Shown here piece by piece: positions 52,603 to 61,065 of a stretch of DNA of 64,000 nt. The notes beneath the pieces are model-generated. The model was not told the DNA's origin. It worked only from the letters and a program-made list of their open reading frames with translations, and ran no database searches. This stretch comes from Propionibacteriaceae bacterium (GTDB taxonomy: Bacteria > Actinomycetota > Actinomycetes > Propionibacteriales > Propionibacteriaceae). Numbering within the stretch: position 1 is the first letter of the stretch; the number at the start of each line of letters is the position of its first letter. Where the stretch lies: assembly GCA_030532575.1 (NCBI GenBank), contig JAUNKV010000007.1, forward strand, positions 29,534-93,533. The letters are read 5' to 3'. The position numbers and the translations under genes were made by a program.

Positions 52603-53730
52603 ATGGACATGCTGGGGGCTGACGGGGCCAGGGCGTTGAGCCGGGCTGCTGCCGAGGCCGATCCCGATTCGCTCGGTGCTGCGACGCGGATGCGGCAGGA
52701 GTTCCCGCCGGAGTTGGCGGCGGCTGCGTTGACCCAGGTGGCGCTCAGGCGCAGGGCCAGGGCCAAGCTGCCCCAGGCCGAGCGGCTCTTCCTCACCGTG
52801 TCCGGGCTGGAGCAGGCCACGCGCTGGCCGGTCGCCCAGTGGCGGGCCGAGTTCTTCCGTGATGCCGGGGTTGCTGCGTTGTGGGATCTCGGCTGTGGCC
52901 TGGGGGTGGATGCGATGGCCTTCGCCGAGGCGGGGTTGAGGGTGCACGCCGTCGAGGCCGATCCGACGACCGCCGCCTTCGCGAGAGCGAACCTGCAGGA
53001 CACCACTGCCGAGGTCATCACGGGGCTGGCCGAAGAGATCGAGGTGCCGCCCGGGGCCGGGGTCTTCCTGGACCCGGCCCGTCGCACCGCGCGTGGCCGC
53101 ACCTGGGATGTCTCCCAGTTCACCCCGCCCTGGTCGCTGGTGGAGCATCACCTGGGAGGTGACTGGCGAACCTGTGTGAAGCTCGGCCCAGGGCTCCCGA
53201 AGGAGCTGATCCCGGATGGGGTGGCTGCGGTGTGGGTGTCGGTTGATGGTGACGTGGTGGAGGTCTCGCTGTGGAACTTCCTCGACCCCGGCCCTGGGGC
53301 CGTGGTGATGCGCGGCGGCCGGGTCCACACCCTGCGGCCGGGGGCTGAGCCCTTGCCCGTCGGTGAGCTGGGGGACTGGGTTCACGAGCCGGACAACGCG
53401 GTGATCCGCGCCGGGCTCGTCGCGGAGGCTGCCCCCGGGGCGCACCTACTGGCCGCCTCGGTGGCCTACCTCACCTCGGATGCGCCGCTGGCCAGCCCCT
53501 TCGCCACCGACTACAAGGTGCTGGAGGTGCTGGAGAACGACACCGCGACGCTGAGGCACTGGGTGAAGGCCCACCGGGTGGGCAGCCTGGAGATCAAACG
53601 CCGGGCCATCGACGTGGACCCGGCGGCACTGCGTCGCCAGCTGAAACCCAAGGGCGAGAACCACGCCACCATGATCCTGACCCGCACCACGAAAGGGGCC
53701 AGGGCAGTCGTCGTGGAACGGCAGGGGTGA
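52603..53730 (+). CDS. Class I SAM methyltransferase with THUMP-like domain
   Basis: The 375-residue protein has a SAM-binding Rossmann domain (LWDLGCGLGVDAMAFAEAG, VHAVEADPTTAAFARANL, VFLDPARRT with a DPAR-type catalytic loop) and a C-terminal THUMP-like domain (about 300-375, with VLEIKRR-like and HATMILTRT strands). It resembles actinobacterial proteins of unknown target that probably modify RNA. It is divergent from the S4 gene, so the two may share regulation. Confidence 0.83.
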   Translation: MDMLGADGARALSRAAAEADPDSLGAATRMRQEFPPELAAAALTQVALRRRARAKLPQAERLFLTVSGLEQATRWPVAQWRAEFFRDAGVAALWDLGCGLGVDAMAFAEAGLRVHAVEADPTTAAFARANLQDTTAEVITGLAEEIEVPPGAGVFLDPARRTARGRTWDVSQFTPPWSLVEHHLGGDWRTCVKLGPGLPKELIPDGVAAVWVSVDGDVVEVSLWNFLDPGPGAVVMRGGRVHTLRPGAEPLPVGELGDWVHEPDNAVIRAGLVAEAAPGAHLLAASVAYLTSDAPLASPFATDYKVLEVLENDTATLRHWVKAHRVGSLEIKRRAIDVDPAALRRQLKPKGENHATMILTRTTKGARAVVVERQG

Positions 53731-53876
53731 ACTCTGGAGGCGTGGGCAGAACGTGGAAGTCTTGTACGAACGGGGTCTGATGCTGTTTTGGCAATTAAGG
53801 CCCTAGTCATCTACATGTTGCCGTTCTTCCTGGAGTGGCGGATGTGTATGCGGGGAGACCAGGTGAGGGTGCCCCC

Positions 53877-53905
53877 TTGACGTGACTTGCATCATGTGGT
53901 ACTTT
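53877..53905 (+). promoter_or_regulatory. Promoter of the bacteriocin operon
   Basis: TTGACG (53877-53882) and TACTTT (53900-53905) are exactly 17 bp apart, the best promoter in the window. A leader of about 55 nt follows. The 234-bp gap upstream is AT-richer than its surroundings and contains no other clear element. Confidence 0.8.
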
Positions 53906-53964
53906 GAGTTAAAGCTGAACAGAGAAGTTTCAGCTGAGAGATTCCTAGGGGAAGGAGTAACTCA

Positions 53965-54270
53965 ATGAAGAAGTCCATCGAGGCAGTCAAGAAGGCGGTC
54001 GTGGTGGCTGTGGTCATCGTCATGACCTCGGCGGGAGCGGCGTTTGCGGTAACGCGGCACGTCGCCGGAGGGACCTGGGACTACGGGACCAACATTGCCC
54101 TCGGCGTCGCATGGTCCAACTTCTGGCACCCGAGCAAGAACCATGCCTCAAGTGTCAGAATCGGCGCCAACGTCTACAGCAGCCCCTGTGTGGGGGCTCG
54201 CCAGAACGCTTACGCTGAGCGCTGGCGTCCGCCGTTCACGTCGGCTGGCTACTACTACAGGTTCTGCTGA
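53965..54270 (+). CDS. Lactococcin 972 family bacteriocin precursor
   Basis: The 101-residue precursor has a Sec signal peptide (Lys-rich start, hydrophobic core, cleavage after AFA at residue 28). The mature part (about 73 aa) has GGTWDYG, then WSNFWHPSKNHASSV and the aromatic end GYYYRF, which align with lactococcin 972 (GTW, YSNYHHGSKTHSATV, SFYYNF). Lactococcin 972 kills by binding lipid II and blocking septum formation. Two cysteines (75 and 101) are unusual and could form a disulfide. GGGGAAGGAG precedes the ATG. The next two genes are its usual companions. Confidence 0.92.
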   Translation: MKKSIEAVKKAVVVAVVIVMTSAGAAFAVTRHVAGGTWDYGTNIALGVAWSNFWHPSKNHASSVRIGANVYSSPCVGARQNAYAERWRPPFTSAGYYYRFC

Positions 54271-54279
54271 ACCTCCACG

Positions 54280-54305
54280 GGGGTGGGACCCTAGGGTCCC
54301 ACCCC
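54280..54305 (+). terminator. Hairpin between the bacteriocin and immunity genes
   Basis: GGGGTGGGACCC (54280-54291) and the exact complement (54294-54305) form a 12-bp palindrome with an almost absent loop. It may act as a partial terminator, so that far more bacteriocin mRNA than transporter mRNA is made. Confidence 0.7.
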
Positions 54306-54379
54306 TGGTCTAGTCGATTAATTTCTTAGGCCTAGCCGCGACACAACCCTGAACAAGCCTGTGAGAGAGTTGGGAGATC

Positions 54380-56350
54380 ATGCTGAAATCTCTTCTTCGG
54401 GTCGTGGGAGCTGTGACGGTGGTTGTTGCTGTTCTGCTCACCTATGTGCAACTGTCTTTCGTGGAGCAGGACTTCCCGCTGGGAACGCAGCATCAGGGCA
54501 CGATCCTGTTCGGTGAGTCCGGGTTGTCCGAGGAGCAGGTGCTCGCCGGGTTCTCTGAGGTCAGCCGCCAGTACGACCTAGCGATTTACCTTGCGGTGCC
54601 GGGGAAGGACGATCCGTTCCACGGCTTGGATGTCTACGCAGTCGGTCACGAGCAGCCGACGGTGCCGGTGAAGATCAACTGGCTCAGCCTCACCCGCCAT
54701 GGCACGTTGTACCCCGCTGCTGAGCTGGGGGAGACCAACCTGTCCGCCGTCTATGCGGTGAAGGGGTCTTGGGAGGGGGTGCAGGCCCTGACTGAGTGGG
54801 CAGAGAGTGTGGGGGCTCAGCCCAGTCAGTGGGGTGGAGAGACCCCATTCACGATGTTTGCTGCTGGCTTGGTCTACGGAGCTGCGGGGATTCCGCTGGT
54901 GGCTTTGGCAGTGCTGTGGGTCACCATCGTGCTTGCTTGGTACGCGGCCAGGGCTGAGGCTCGTGCAGTACGGCTCCTGGCTGGAACCCCGGGATGGCGG
55001 ATCCAGGCCCAGGATATGCTCGGCTGGCTCCGGGTCGTCGTTCCGGTGTTGCTGGCGGGAGTGGTCCTGGCGACGGTGGGGGTGGGTCTCGCCCGGGGCT
55101 GGGGCAACGGGTTGACCGTGGGCGGTGTCGTCGCGGGATACTTGACCGTCCTGACCGGGATGGGGGTGTGCTTCGGGCTCATCGCTTCCTTGGTCACTGC
55201 ACCGTCGGTGGCTTCGCTGGCGCTGCGTAAGCCGCCGGAGGCCCGTTTCGAGTTCCCCAGCCAGCTGCTCAAGGCCGTGGCCCTGGCGCTGGGGCTCGCC
55301 GCCCTGCCCGCCCTGTCGTGGCAGGCGCAGAGCTCATGGGCGCAGGCCGTCACCCAAGGCCGGGTAGCGGCGTTGACGGGATACGTCTCCCAAGCGGTGG
55401 GTGGGGTGACGAACGAGGAGTTCAACGCCAGCTACGAGAAACTGGGCCGTTTCGTCCAGAGGGTGGATGCCACTGACACCCTCGCCTACGCCGAGATTGT
55501 GACTCGAGGTGAGGTGCCGCCTGAGCTGACGGCGGCAGGATTTGACAGCGTTGCGGTGGTGAACAGCCACTATGCGGCACAGTTCGACCTGCGAGTGGGC
55601 GATGGTTCGCTGGAGCCGGTGCCTGCAGAGCAGACGGAACAGCTCCTGACGGCACTGGAGGAGGCACGCACAGGCGGGCTGAAGGGCAGGCTGCGGGATG
55701 ATCTCGCCAGTGCAGAGGACAACGGTCTACGGGGATACCGCGTCACCTCGGGCGAGGGAATCGTCGCTCCGTCCAGCACCGGGTTGGGTTTCTGGCACGC
55801 TGAGCGACCCCTGTTGCTGATCTCCGAACGGATCAGCACATCCCTGAGTGCGGACTCACTCGTTTCCTCCCTGACCTTGGGATACTTGCTGTTCAAGGAC
55901 GTGGCGGTGATCGATGAGCAGGCGAAGGAAGCCGGGGTGAGCCACATGCTGCTCTCCCGCAGTCGGGCCACTGATTCCGCGCTGCTGGCCGCCCAGTTCG
56001 CGAACCAGGTGGTGTTCACCATTGGGTCCAGCATCGTGATCCTGCTCGGGGCCATCGCCGTCAGCGGTTGGCTCTCGGCCCAGGTGTACGCCGCGAACAA
56101 CGCGCGTTTCATCTACCCCATGCTCACCTACGGGCGTAGCTGGTGGCAGGTGTTGCGACGTCGAATCCTGACCGAGACTGGGATCATCACCGCCACCTTC
56201 CTTTTGGTCTCCATCGTCTATCTCGCCCTGGGGATGGCGTGGTCGCCCGTGCTGCTGCTCGGCATGGTGCTGTACCTCGGCTATTCCACTCTCTGTCACC
56301 AGCGCGCTGTCATGGCCATGATCCAGCGCGTCACCCAACGAGCCCACTGA
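54380..56350 (+). CDS. Bacteriocin-associated integral membrane protein (lactococcin 972 immunity type)
   Basis: The 656-residue protein has one N-terminal span, three or four spans at about residues 155-315, a large outside domain (about 315-555), and further spans near 560-580 and 605-645. This is the layout of the membrane protein found beside lactococcin-972-type bacteriocins (the 7TM bacteriocin immunity family), with an FtsX-like arrangement. With the next ATPase it would form an ABC complex that exports the bacteriocin or protects the producer. The role is assigned from family and context. Confidence 0.82.
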   Translation: MLKSLLRVVGAVTVVVAVLLTYVQLSFVEQDFPLGTQHQGTILFGESGLSEEQVLAGFSEVSRQYDLAIYLAVPGKDDPFHGLDVYAVGHEQPTVPVKINWLSLTRHGTLYPAAELGETNLSAVYAVKGSWEGVQALTEWAESVGAQPSQWGGETPFTMFAAGLVYGAAGIPLVALAVLWVTIVLAWYAARAEARAVRLLAGTPGWRIQAQDMLGWLRVVVPVLLAGVVLATVGVGLARGWGNGLTVGGVVAGYLTVLTGMGVCFGLIASLVTAPSVASLALRKPPEARFEFPSQLLKAVALALGLAALPALSWQAQSSWAQAVTQGRVAALTGYVSQAVGGVTNEEFNASYEKLGRFVQRVDATDTLAYAEIVTRGEVPPELTAAGFDSVAVVNSHYAAQFDLRVGDGSLEPVPAEQTEQLLTALEEARTGGLKGRLRDDLASAEDNGLRGYRVTSGEGIVAPSSTGLGFWHAERPLLLISERISTSLSADSLVSSLTLGYLLFKDVAVIDEQAKEAGVSHMLLSRSRATDSALLAAQFANQVVFTIGSSIVILLGAIAVSGWLSAQVYAANNARFIYPMLTYGRSWWQVLRRRILTETGIITATFLLVSIVYLALGMAWSPVLLLGMVLYLGYSTLCHQRAVMAMIQRVTQRAH

Positions 56351-56359
56351 GGAGATCGA

Positions 56360-56992
56360 ATGCAGATCACCGCCCACAACATCCACGTCACCATCGACAA
56401 CCGGGACATCCTGAACAAGGTGTCGGTGGACGCACCCAGTGGAACATCCTTGGCGCTCACTGGTCCCAGCGGGTCGGGCAAGACCACGCTGCTGAACTGC
56501 CTCGGGCTGCTGCTACCGGTCACTGAGGGACGTATCCTCATTGATGGTTCCGATGTGACGAAGCTCAGCGTGGCACGCAAACGGCAGTTCTGGCGCGACA
56601 ACGTGGCCTTCATCTTCCAGGACTACGGGCTGGTGCCCGATGAGAGCGTCGGGTTCAACATCTGCATGGAGTCTGCTCCGATCCTGCAGCGCAAGAAGGA
56701 CTGGGGACCTCGCGTCGAGGAGGCCCTGGCCAAGGTGGGGCTGGGTGGACGGGCCGGGGACCAGGTGGCCAAGCTCAGCGGAGGCGAGCGGCAGCGGGTC
56801 GGTATCGCACGAGCCATCCACAAGCAGGCCCGCATCATCTTCGCCGATGAGCCGACCGCCTCCCTCGACGCCGCGAACCGACGAATGGTCCACGAACTGC
56901 TGCTGGGGGAGCAGGAGCGCGGCGCCACCGTCGTCATCTCCACGCATGACGACCAGCTGGCGGCGGCCTGCAACGAGGCGGTTCGGCTCTGA
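56360..56992 (+). CDS. ABC transporter ATPase of the bacteriocin locus
   Basis: The 210-residue ATPase has GPSGSGKTT, signature LSGGERQRVGIARAI, Walker B IIFADEPTASLD and H-loop VISTHDDQL. It is of the MacB/LolD-like small class that pairs with FtsX-type permeases, and lies 9 nt after the membrane protein gene. The bacteriocin, membrane protein and ATPase form the standard lactococcin 972 trio. Confidence 0.9.
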   Translation: MQITAHNIHVTIDNRDILNKVSVDAPSGTSLALTGPSGSGKTTLLNCLGLLLPVTEGRILIDGSDVTKLSVARKRQFWRDNVAFIFQDYGLVPDESVGFNICMESAPILQRKKDWGPRVEEALAKVGLGGRAGDQVAKLSGGERQRVGIARAIHKQARIIFADEPTASLDAANRRMVHELLLGEQERGATVVISTHDDQLAAACNEAVRL

Positions 56993-57033
56993 GCGGGTCC
57001 ATGAACAGCCCGGGTAGGGTCTGGTGGGAGCGC

Positions 57034-57413
57034 GTGGAGTTGCTGACTCCCGCCGAGGTGGCGACCCGCTTGGGGATGTCCCGTAGCAGCGTCCTGCGTC
57101 GGATCGCCGACGGCACCCTCAAGGCAACTAAGAGGGTGCGCGGTGAGGGCGGAATCTACTGCGGTCGCCCTGGTGACCCCCTGGCTGCGTTGTCCTCCTC
57201 GAACGCACGCTCCAGTGCGATCGTCGTCGTTCGCCTTGCCAGGAACCCACCATGACGATCCTCGCGACGATCCCACCTCACCGCGCACCCTCTAAGGTCG
57301 GCACCCATCACCGGAGCCCATTGAGTGAGTACGAGCGCTACAGCCGGGAGCTCATACGCCGGATGGCTGAGGTCACCGCCGCCGATGTGGAAGCCGAACT
57401 CTTCGGTGAGTGA
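57034..57413 (+). pseudogene. HTH antitoxin (excisionase-like) split by a MITE
   Basis: GTG 57034 (GGTGGGAG just upstream) begins an excisionase-type HTH: ELLTPAEVATRLGMSRSSVLRRIADGTLKATK. The frame then runs into a 161-bp insertion and stops at 57255. Downstream of the insertion, another frame gives KVGTHHRSPLSEYERYSREL..., the matching C-terminal half, ending at 57413. Removing the insertion plus one TAA copy joins the halves in frame as ...GTLKATKVGTHHRSPL.... This is a DNA-binding antitoxin of the kind paired with PIN toxins. ATG 57001 is another possible start. Confidence 0.82.
57129..57295. mobile_element. 161-bp MITE with 17-bp inverted ends and TAA duplication
   Basis: The element spans 57132-57292. 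GAGGGTGCGCGGTGAGG (57132-57148) and its exact complement (57276-57292) are the inverted ends. TAA at 57129-57131 and 57293-57295 is the target duplication (included in the coordinates). There is no room for a transposase, so it is non-autonomous. A 3-bp TNA duplication and GAGGG ends recall IS5-family (IS1031-like) elements, but that assignment is tentative. Confidence 0.88.
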
Positions 57414-57515
57414 AACACCTCTGCTCTTCCTCGACGCCAACTACGTGGGAACCAGTACCTCATCGCCGCTGACGCCATCCCCAGCGTCGGCCTGGGCGAG
57501 ACGCGGTTCACCTAA
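57406..57515 (+). pseudogene. Truncated PIN-type toxin remnant
   Basis: GTG 57406 overlaps the antitoxin stop by 8 bp, as in working modules. It encodes SETPLLFLDAN, the start of a PIN domain with its first metal-ligand Asp, but the homology ends after LDAN. The rest of the domain is missing, and no frame continues the family; an in-frame stop in another frame is at 57513. This is the toxin half of the relic. Confidence 0.6.
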
Positions 57516-57574
57516 TCATGGAGCCCGACCTAGCTGTCGTTTGTTCGACGGTTCAGGACATCCGCTCGTCCTTC

Positions 57575-57580
57575 TACACT
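57575..57580 (+). promoter_or_regulatory. -10 hexamer TACACT, leaderless pxpA
   Basis: TACACT lies 6 nt before ATG 57587, with no Shine-Dalgarno. Confidence 0.5.
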
Positions 57581-57586
57581 CGGGCC

Positions 57587-58324
57587 ATGCGGATTGACCT
57601 CAATGCGGATGTGGGGGAGTCGTTCGGCCGGTGGCGGCTCGGCGACGATGCTGCCCTGCTGGCCCAGATCACCAGCGCCAACGTCGCCTGCGGGTTCCAC
57701 GCCGGGGACCCGCTCACCCTCACCACCACCTGCCGGGCTGCGCGGGAGCACGGCGTGGTGGTCGGGGCGCAGGTCAGCTACCGCGACCTGGCGGGGTTCG
57801 GGCGGCGCTTCATCGACGCCAGCTACGACGAACTGCGCTCGGATGTGATCTACCAGATCGGGGCGTTGCAGGGGATCAGCCGAGCCGTGGCCTATGTCAA
57901 ACCCCACGGCGCGCTCTACCACGCCACGATCAGCAATCAGATCCACGCCCGGGCCGTCGTCGACGCCGCCGCCGAGTTCGGCCTTCCCGTGCTCGGCCTG
58001 CCCGGCTCCCTGCTGCTCACCCTGGCCGAGCAGCAGGGACTGCGCGTCGTCACGGAGGGGTTCGCGGACCGGGGCTACCTGCCCGATGGCACCCTGGTGC
58101 CGCGCAGCGACCCGGGAGCCCTCATCACTGACGCCGAGACGGTTGCCGCCCGCGTGGTGAGGCTCGCCACGATGGGGGAGCTCGTGGCCGTTGACGGCAC
58201 GGTGCTGCATCCCGGGGTCGAGTCGGTGTGTCTCCACGGCGACACCCCCGGTGCGGCCGCGCTGGCCGGAACCGTGAGGACCGCACTGGCTGCCGCGGGC
58301 GTTCAGGTGGCGGCCTTCGCATGA
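57587..58324 (+). CDS. pxpA: 5-oxoprolinase subunit A (LamB/YcsF family)
   Basis: PxpA, PxpB and PxpC together open 5-oxoproline (pyroglutamate) to glutamate with ATP, a metabolite-repair reaction. The 245-residue protein has RIDLNADVGESFG, ITSANVACGFHAGDP, YVKPHGALYH, and the closing VCLHGDTPGA, all LamB/YcsF signatures. It overlaps the PxpBC gene by 4 bp (ATGA). Confidence 0.94.
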   Translation: MRIDLNADVGESFGRWRLGDDAALLAQITSANVACGFHAGDPLTLTTTCRAAREHGVVVGAQVSYRDLAGFGRRFIDASYDELRSDVIYQIGALQGISRAVAYVKPHGALYHATISNQIHARAVVDAAAEFGLPVLGLPGSLLLTLAEQQGLRVVTEGFADRGYLPDGTLVPRSDPGALITDAETVAARVVRLATMGELVAVDGTVLHPGVESVCLHGDTPGAAALAGTVRTALAAAGVQVAAFA

Positions 58325-59853
58325 GACTGTTGCCTTCAGGGGAACGCGCCACCCTGGTGGAGCTGGGCAACCTTGCCGAGGTGCTGGCCGCCGAGGCCCG
58401 CCTGCGGGAGCTCGTCGCTGCCGGGGAAGCTCCCTGGGATCAGGTGGTGGATGTCATCGCCGCCCAACGCGCGGTGATGTTGACCCACGGCCCCGCTGAT
58501 CTTCGCCCCGCCATCGCCCACGCCCTGGCCGAACTCAGCCCGGAGCTGCCGCGTGCTGACCGCGAGGTGGTGATCGAGGTCCACTACGACGGCGAGGACC
58601 TGGCCGAGGTCTCCGAGCTCACCGGACTCAGCCCTGCCCAGGTGATCGCCGCCCACACCGGCACCCCTTGGCGGGTGGCCTTCGGGGGCTTCGCGCCCGG
58701 ATTTGCCTATCTCGTCGGTGGCGACCCCCGCCTGAGGGTGCCCCGCCGCAGCTCGCCCCGGCCCCGGGTCCCTGCCGGGTCGGTCGGCCTGGCCGACCAG
58801 TTCAGCGGCATCTACCCGACGGCATCCCCCGGCGGATGGCAGATCATCGGCCGTACCGATGCCCCGCTCTTCGACCAGGACGCCAGCCCGCCAGCACTGC
58901 TCAGCCCCGGAGTGAGGGTCCGGTTCCGCGCCGTTGAATCCCTCGGCGCAACTCCTCGTCCGGTGCCCAGGGCCATGCCGAACTCACCAGGCCGCGCCCT
59001 TGCCGTCGAACACGCGCTGTTTCCCATCACCCCCCAGGACCGTGGCCGCCCCGGCCTGGCGGCGGTCGGTGTTGGGACCTGCGGTGCCGCTGACCGCCGC
59101 GCATACCGGCAGGGCGCACTGCTGGTCGGGAACCGGCAGGGTGAGGCGGCCCTGGAGATCACCGCCGGGCAGTGCACCCTCCAGACCCACGGCACCCTCA
59201 CCGTCGCCCTGACCGGCGCGCCCTGCCCCGCTGAGATCGACGGCCATCCGGTGCCGATGGAGCATCCCCTGATCCTTCCCGACGGTGCCCGGCTCCGCCT
59301 CGGCGCACCGAGCGCGGGACTGCGCACCTATCTCTCGGTTGCCGGGGGCATCGATGTGCCGACGGTGCTGGGGTCGCGTTCCTTCGACACCCTGGGGCGG
59401 CTCGGACCAGGGCCGTTCAACACCGGTGCCCTGATCCCGGTGGGGGAGACCCCCGCTGGCTGGGGGCGCGCTGTGCTGCCCCAGCCCCCGGAGTTGCCCC
59501 AGTACCTGGAGCCGTGCGACGGCGGGGTCCTGTACTACGTGCCGGGCCCGCGCGACGACTGGGTCGAGGGCCTGGCGGGCAGCCGCTGGCGGATCAGCCC
59601 CGAGACCGACCGGGTGGGGGCGCGGCTGATCGGCGACCCGCTGACCCGGCACGACGGGGAACTGCCGAGCGAACCCGTGGTGACAGGGGCCATCCAGGTG
59701 CCGCCCAGCGGGCAGCCGGTGCTGTTCCTGGCCGACCATCCACTGACCGGTGGCTACCCCGTCGCCGGGGTGTTGACCGAGGAGTCCATCGACCGGGCCG
59801 CGCAGCTGAGCCCCGGGCAGGCAGTGGTCCTGCTCCCGGTGGCTGGGTGGTGA
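58321..59853 (+). CDS. 5-oxoprolinase subunits B and C, fused
   Basis: The 510-residue protein joins a PxpB (KipI-like, about residues 1-210) and a PxpC (KipA-like, about 215-510) carboxyltransferase-like domain. B shows VAFGGFAPGFAYLVGGDPRL, VPAGSVGLADQFSGIYP; C shows GQCTLQTHGTLTVALTG and RTYLSVAGGIDVP. In B. subtilis and E. coli these are separate proteins. Co-translation with PxpA gives the complete three-part enzyme from two genes. Confidence 0.92.
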   Translation: MRLLPSGERATLVELGNLAEVLAAEARLRELVAAGEAPWDQVVDVIAAQRAVMLTHGPADLRPAIAHALAELSPELPRADREVVIEVHYDGEDLAEVSELTGLSPAQVIAAHTGTPWRVAFGGFAPGFAYLVGGDPRLRVPRRSSPRPRVPAGSVGLADQFSGIYPTASPGGWQIIGRTDAPLFDQDASPPALLSPGVRVRFRAVESLGATPRPVPRAMPNSPGRALAVEHALFPITPQDRGRPGLAAVGVGTCGAADRRAYRQGALLVGNRQGEAALEITAGQCTLQTHGTLTVALTGAPCPAEIDGHPVPMEHPLILPDGARLRLGAPSAGLRTYLSVAGGIDVPTVLGSRSFDTLGRLGPGPFNTGALIPVGETPAGWGRAVLPQPPELPQYLEPCDGGVLYYVPGPRDDWVEGLAGSRWRISPETDRVGARLIGDPLTRHDGELPSEPVVTGAIQVPPSGQPVLFLADHPLTGGYPVAGVLTEESIDRAAQLSPGQAVVLLPVAGW

Positions 59854-59874
59854 GAATTTGTCAGCCCCGGTCCG

Positions 59875-59880
59875 TAGGGT
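59875..59880 (+). promoter_or_regulatory. -10 hexamer TAGGGT, leaderless hypothetical gene
   Basis: TAGGGT lies 6 nt before ATG 59887. Confidence 0.5.
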
Positions 59881-59886
59881 TGGACC

Positions 59887-60897
59887 ATGAACACGACCCC
59901 GCATCAACTTCCCCTCTCCGTCCGGGTGCAGCAGTTCTGGTCCTGGTGGGGTGAGCACCACATCGAGGTGGCCCGCGCCCTCGCCACAGGAGAACAGATC
60001 GATCGGATCGCCGAGGAACTGACCGCCAGGCTGCGGCAGATCGACCAACGGCTCGCCTGGGAGGTCGGGCAGGGCGACGGTGGCTCAGCGATGGTGTTCG
60101 TCGTCTCAGCCGAGGGGGAGCCAGCCCTCAGGGCCACCGCCCGGCGCGTCGTGCTCGCGGCCCCACCCGCCGATGCGCAGTGGTCCTACACCGATCTCAA
60201 ACAGCCGAAGGCCAGCGCAGTGCTGCGTTTCGCCGGTCATGACCTCGATTTCAACGACGCCCGGGTGGTGATCGATCAGGACCACACCAAGGTCCACCTC
60301 GAGGTGTGGCACCCGATCTTCGCGAAGGTGGATGAGCAGCTGCGTCTGCAGCTGACCTTCCTCATGCTGGATGCCGCCGTCGGTGAGGAGCGCATCGAGC
60401 TGTGGGTGGGTGGCGTCGATGCGGCCGAGGAGGAGCCCGAGGGGGCGGTACCCCTGAGCCAGGTGCAGCGCGCCATCGATGATCTCAGGGGCTCCTTCCT
60501 GAGTGAGGACGGCGAACCCTGTTGGTCGGTGATGCAGGGGGAGGGGCCCGACGGCCTGCTGCTGGCCCGCGTCCGCATCCCGCTGAGCAGCATGGTCAAC
60601 CCGGTGTGGGAGACCCACGTCGGTATCACACGCCACTATCCCGACGGCGGCAGTGGGTTCCCCGGTGTGGAGGACCAGGAGGTCAACGGCAGGATCGAGG
60701 ACCAGATCATGGCGGCTCTCGGGGCCGACGGTGTGCTTCAGGCCGTGGAGACCGGCGGTGGTCGGGTGCTCTGGCACTGTTTCATCGATCCCCTCACGGC
60801 CGTGGCGGCACGGCTGCAGGAGATTGCCCACGGCAATGGAGCCAAGATCACCGTCGAGCCTGATCCCGAGTGGGAGGCGGTGCAGCGCTTCGGCTGA
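59887..60897 (+). CDS. Hypothetical protein, DUF695-like C terminus
   Basis: The 336-residue protein is soluble, with no signal or membrane segment. An N-terminal helical part (QQFWSWWGEHHIEVARALATG) is followed by a mixed alpha/beta region, and the C terminus (about 230-336, ending DPEWEAVQRF) resembles DUF695-type regulatory proteins of ribonuclease or GTPase context. The function is unknown. It stands alone between pxpBC and the groES operators. Confidence 0.6.
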   Translation: MNTTPHQLPLSVRVQQFWSWWGEHHIEVARALATGEQIDRIAEELTARLRQIDQRLAWEVGQGDGGSAMVFVVSAEGEPALRATARRVVLAAPPADAQWSYTDLKQPKASAVLRFAGHDLDFNDARVVIDQDHTKVHLEVWHPIFAKVDEQLRLQLTFLMLDAAVGEERIELWVGGVDAAEEEPEGAVPLSQVQRAIDDLRGSFLSEDGEPCWSVMQGEGPDGLLLARVRIPLSSMVNPVWETHVGITRHYPDGGSGFPGVEDQEVNGRIEDQIMAALGADGVLQAVETGGGRVLWHCFIDPLTAVAARLQEIAHGNGAKITVEPDPEWEAVQRFG

Positions 60898-60906
60898 CAG
60901 GGGGCC

Positions 60907-60933
60907 TTGGCACTCCACTTGATTGAGTGCTAA
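60907..60933 (+). promoter_or_regulatory. CIRCE operator (HrcA binding site) for groES-groEL
   Basis: TTGGCACTC-N9-GAGTGCTAA differs by one base from the CIRCE consensus TTAGCACTC-N9-GAGTGCTAA. HrcA would repress groESL from this site under normal temperature. Confidence 0.93.
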
Positions 60934-60947
60934 CCGGGGTATAGCTT
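60919..60947 (+). promoter_or_regulatory. Promoter of groES-groEL
   Basis: TTGATT (60919-60924) lies inside the CIRCE spacer, and TAGCTT (60942-60947) follows at 17 bp. Repressor binding would block both elements. Confidence 0.6.
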
Positions 60948-60952
60948 TGGTT

Positions 60953-60979
60953 CTGGCACTCGACCAGCTCGGGTGCCAG
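60953..60979 (+). promoter_or_regulatory. Second CIRCE-like operator
   Basis: CTGGCACTC-N9-GGGTGCCAG has the arm length and spacer of CIRCE with one mismatched pair between its arms. It sits in the groES leader just after the predicted start of transcription. Confidence 0.65.
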
Positions 60980-61065
60980 CCCCGGGTGGCACCGCGACGA
61001 CGCCCGGACCGGAAACCGACAACTGACCGGCCCGACGGGCCGGAGAACACAGAAAGGGGCCTGAC

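Noticed and set aside
53815..53880. A 21-codon frame upstream of the bacteriocin as a leader peptide
   Set aside because: It has no ribosome-binding site, overlaps the bacteriocin promoter, and shows no distinctive composition.
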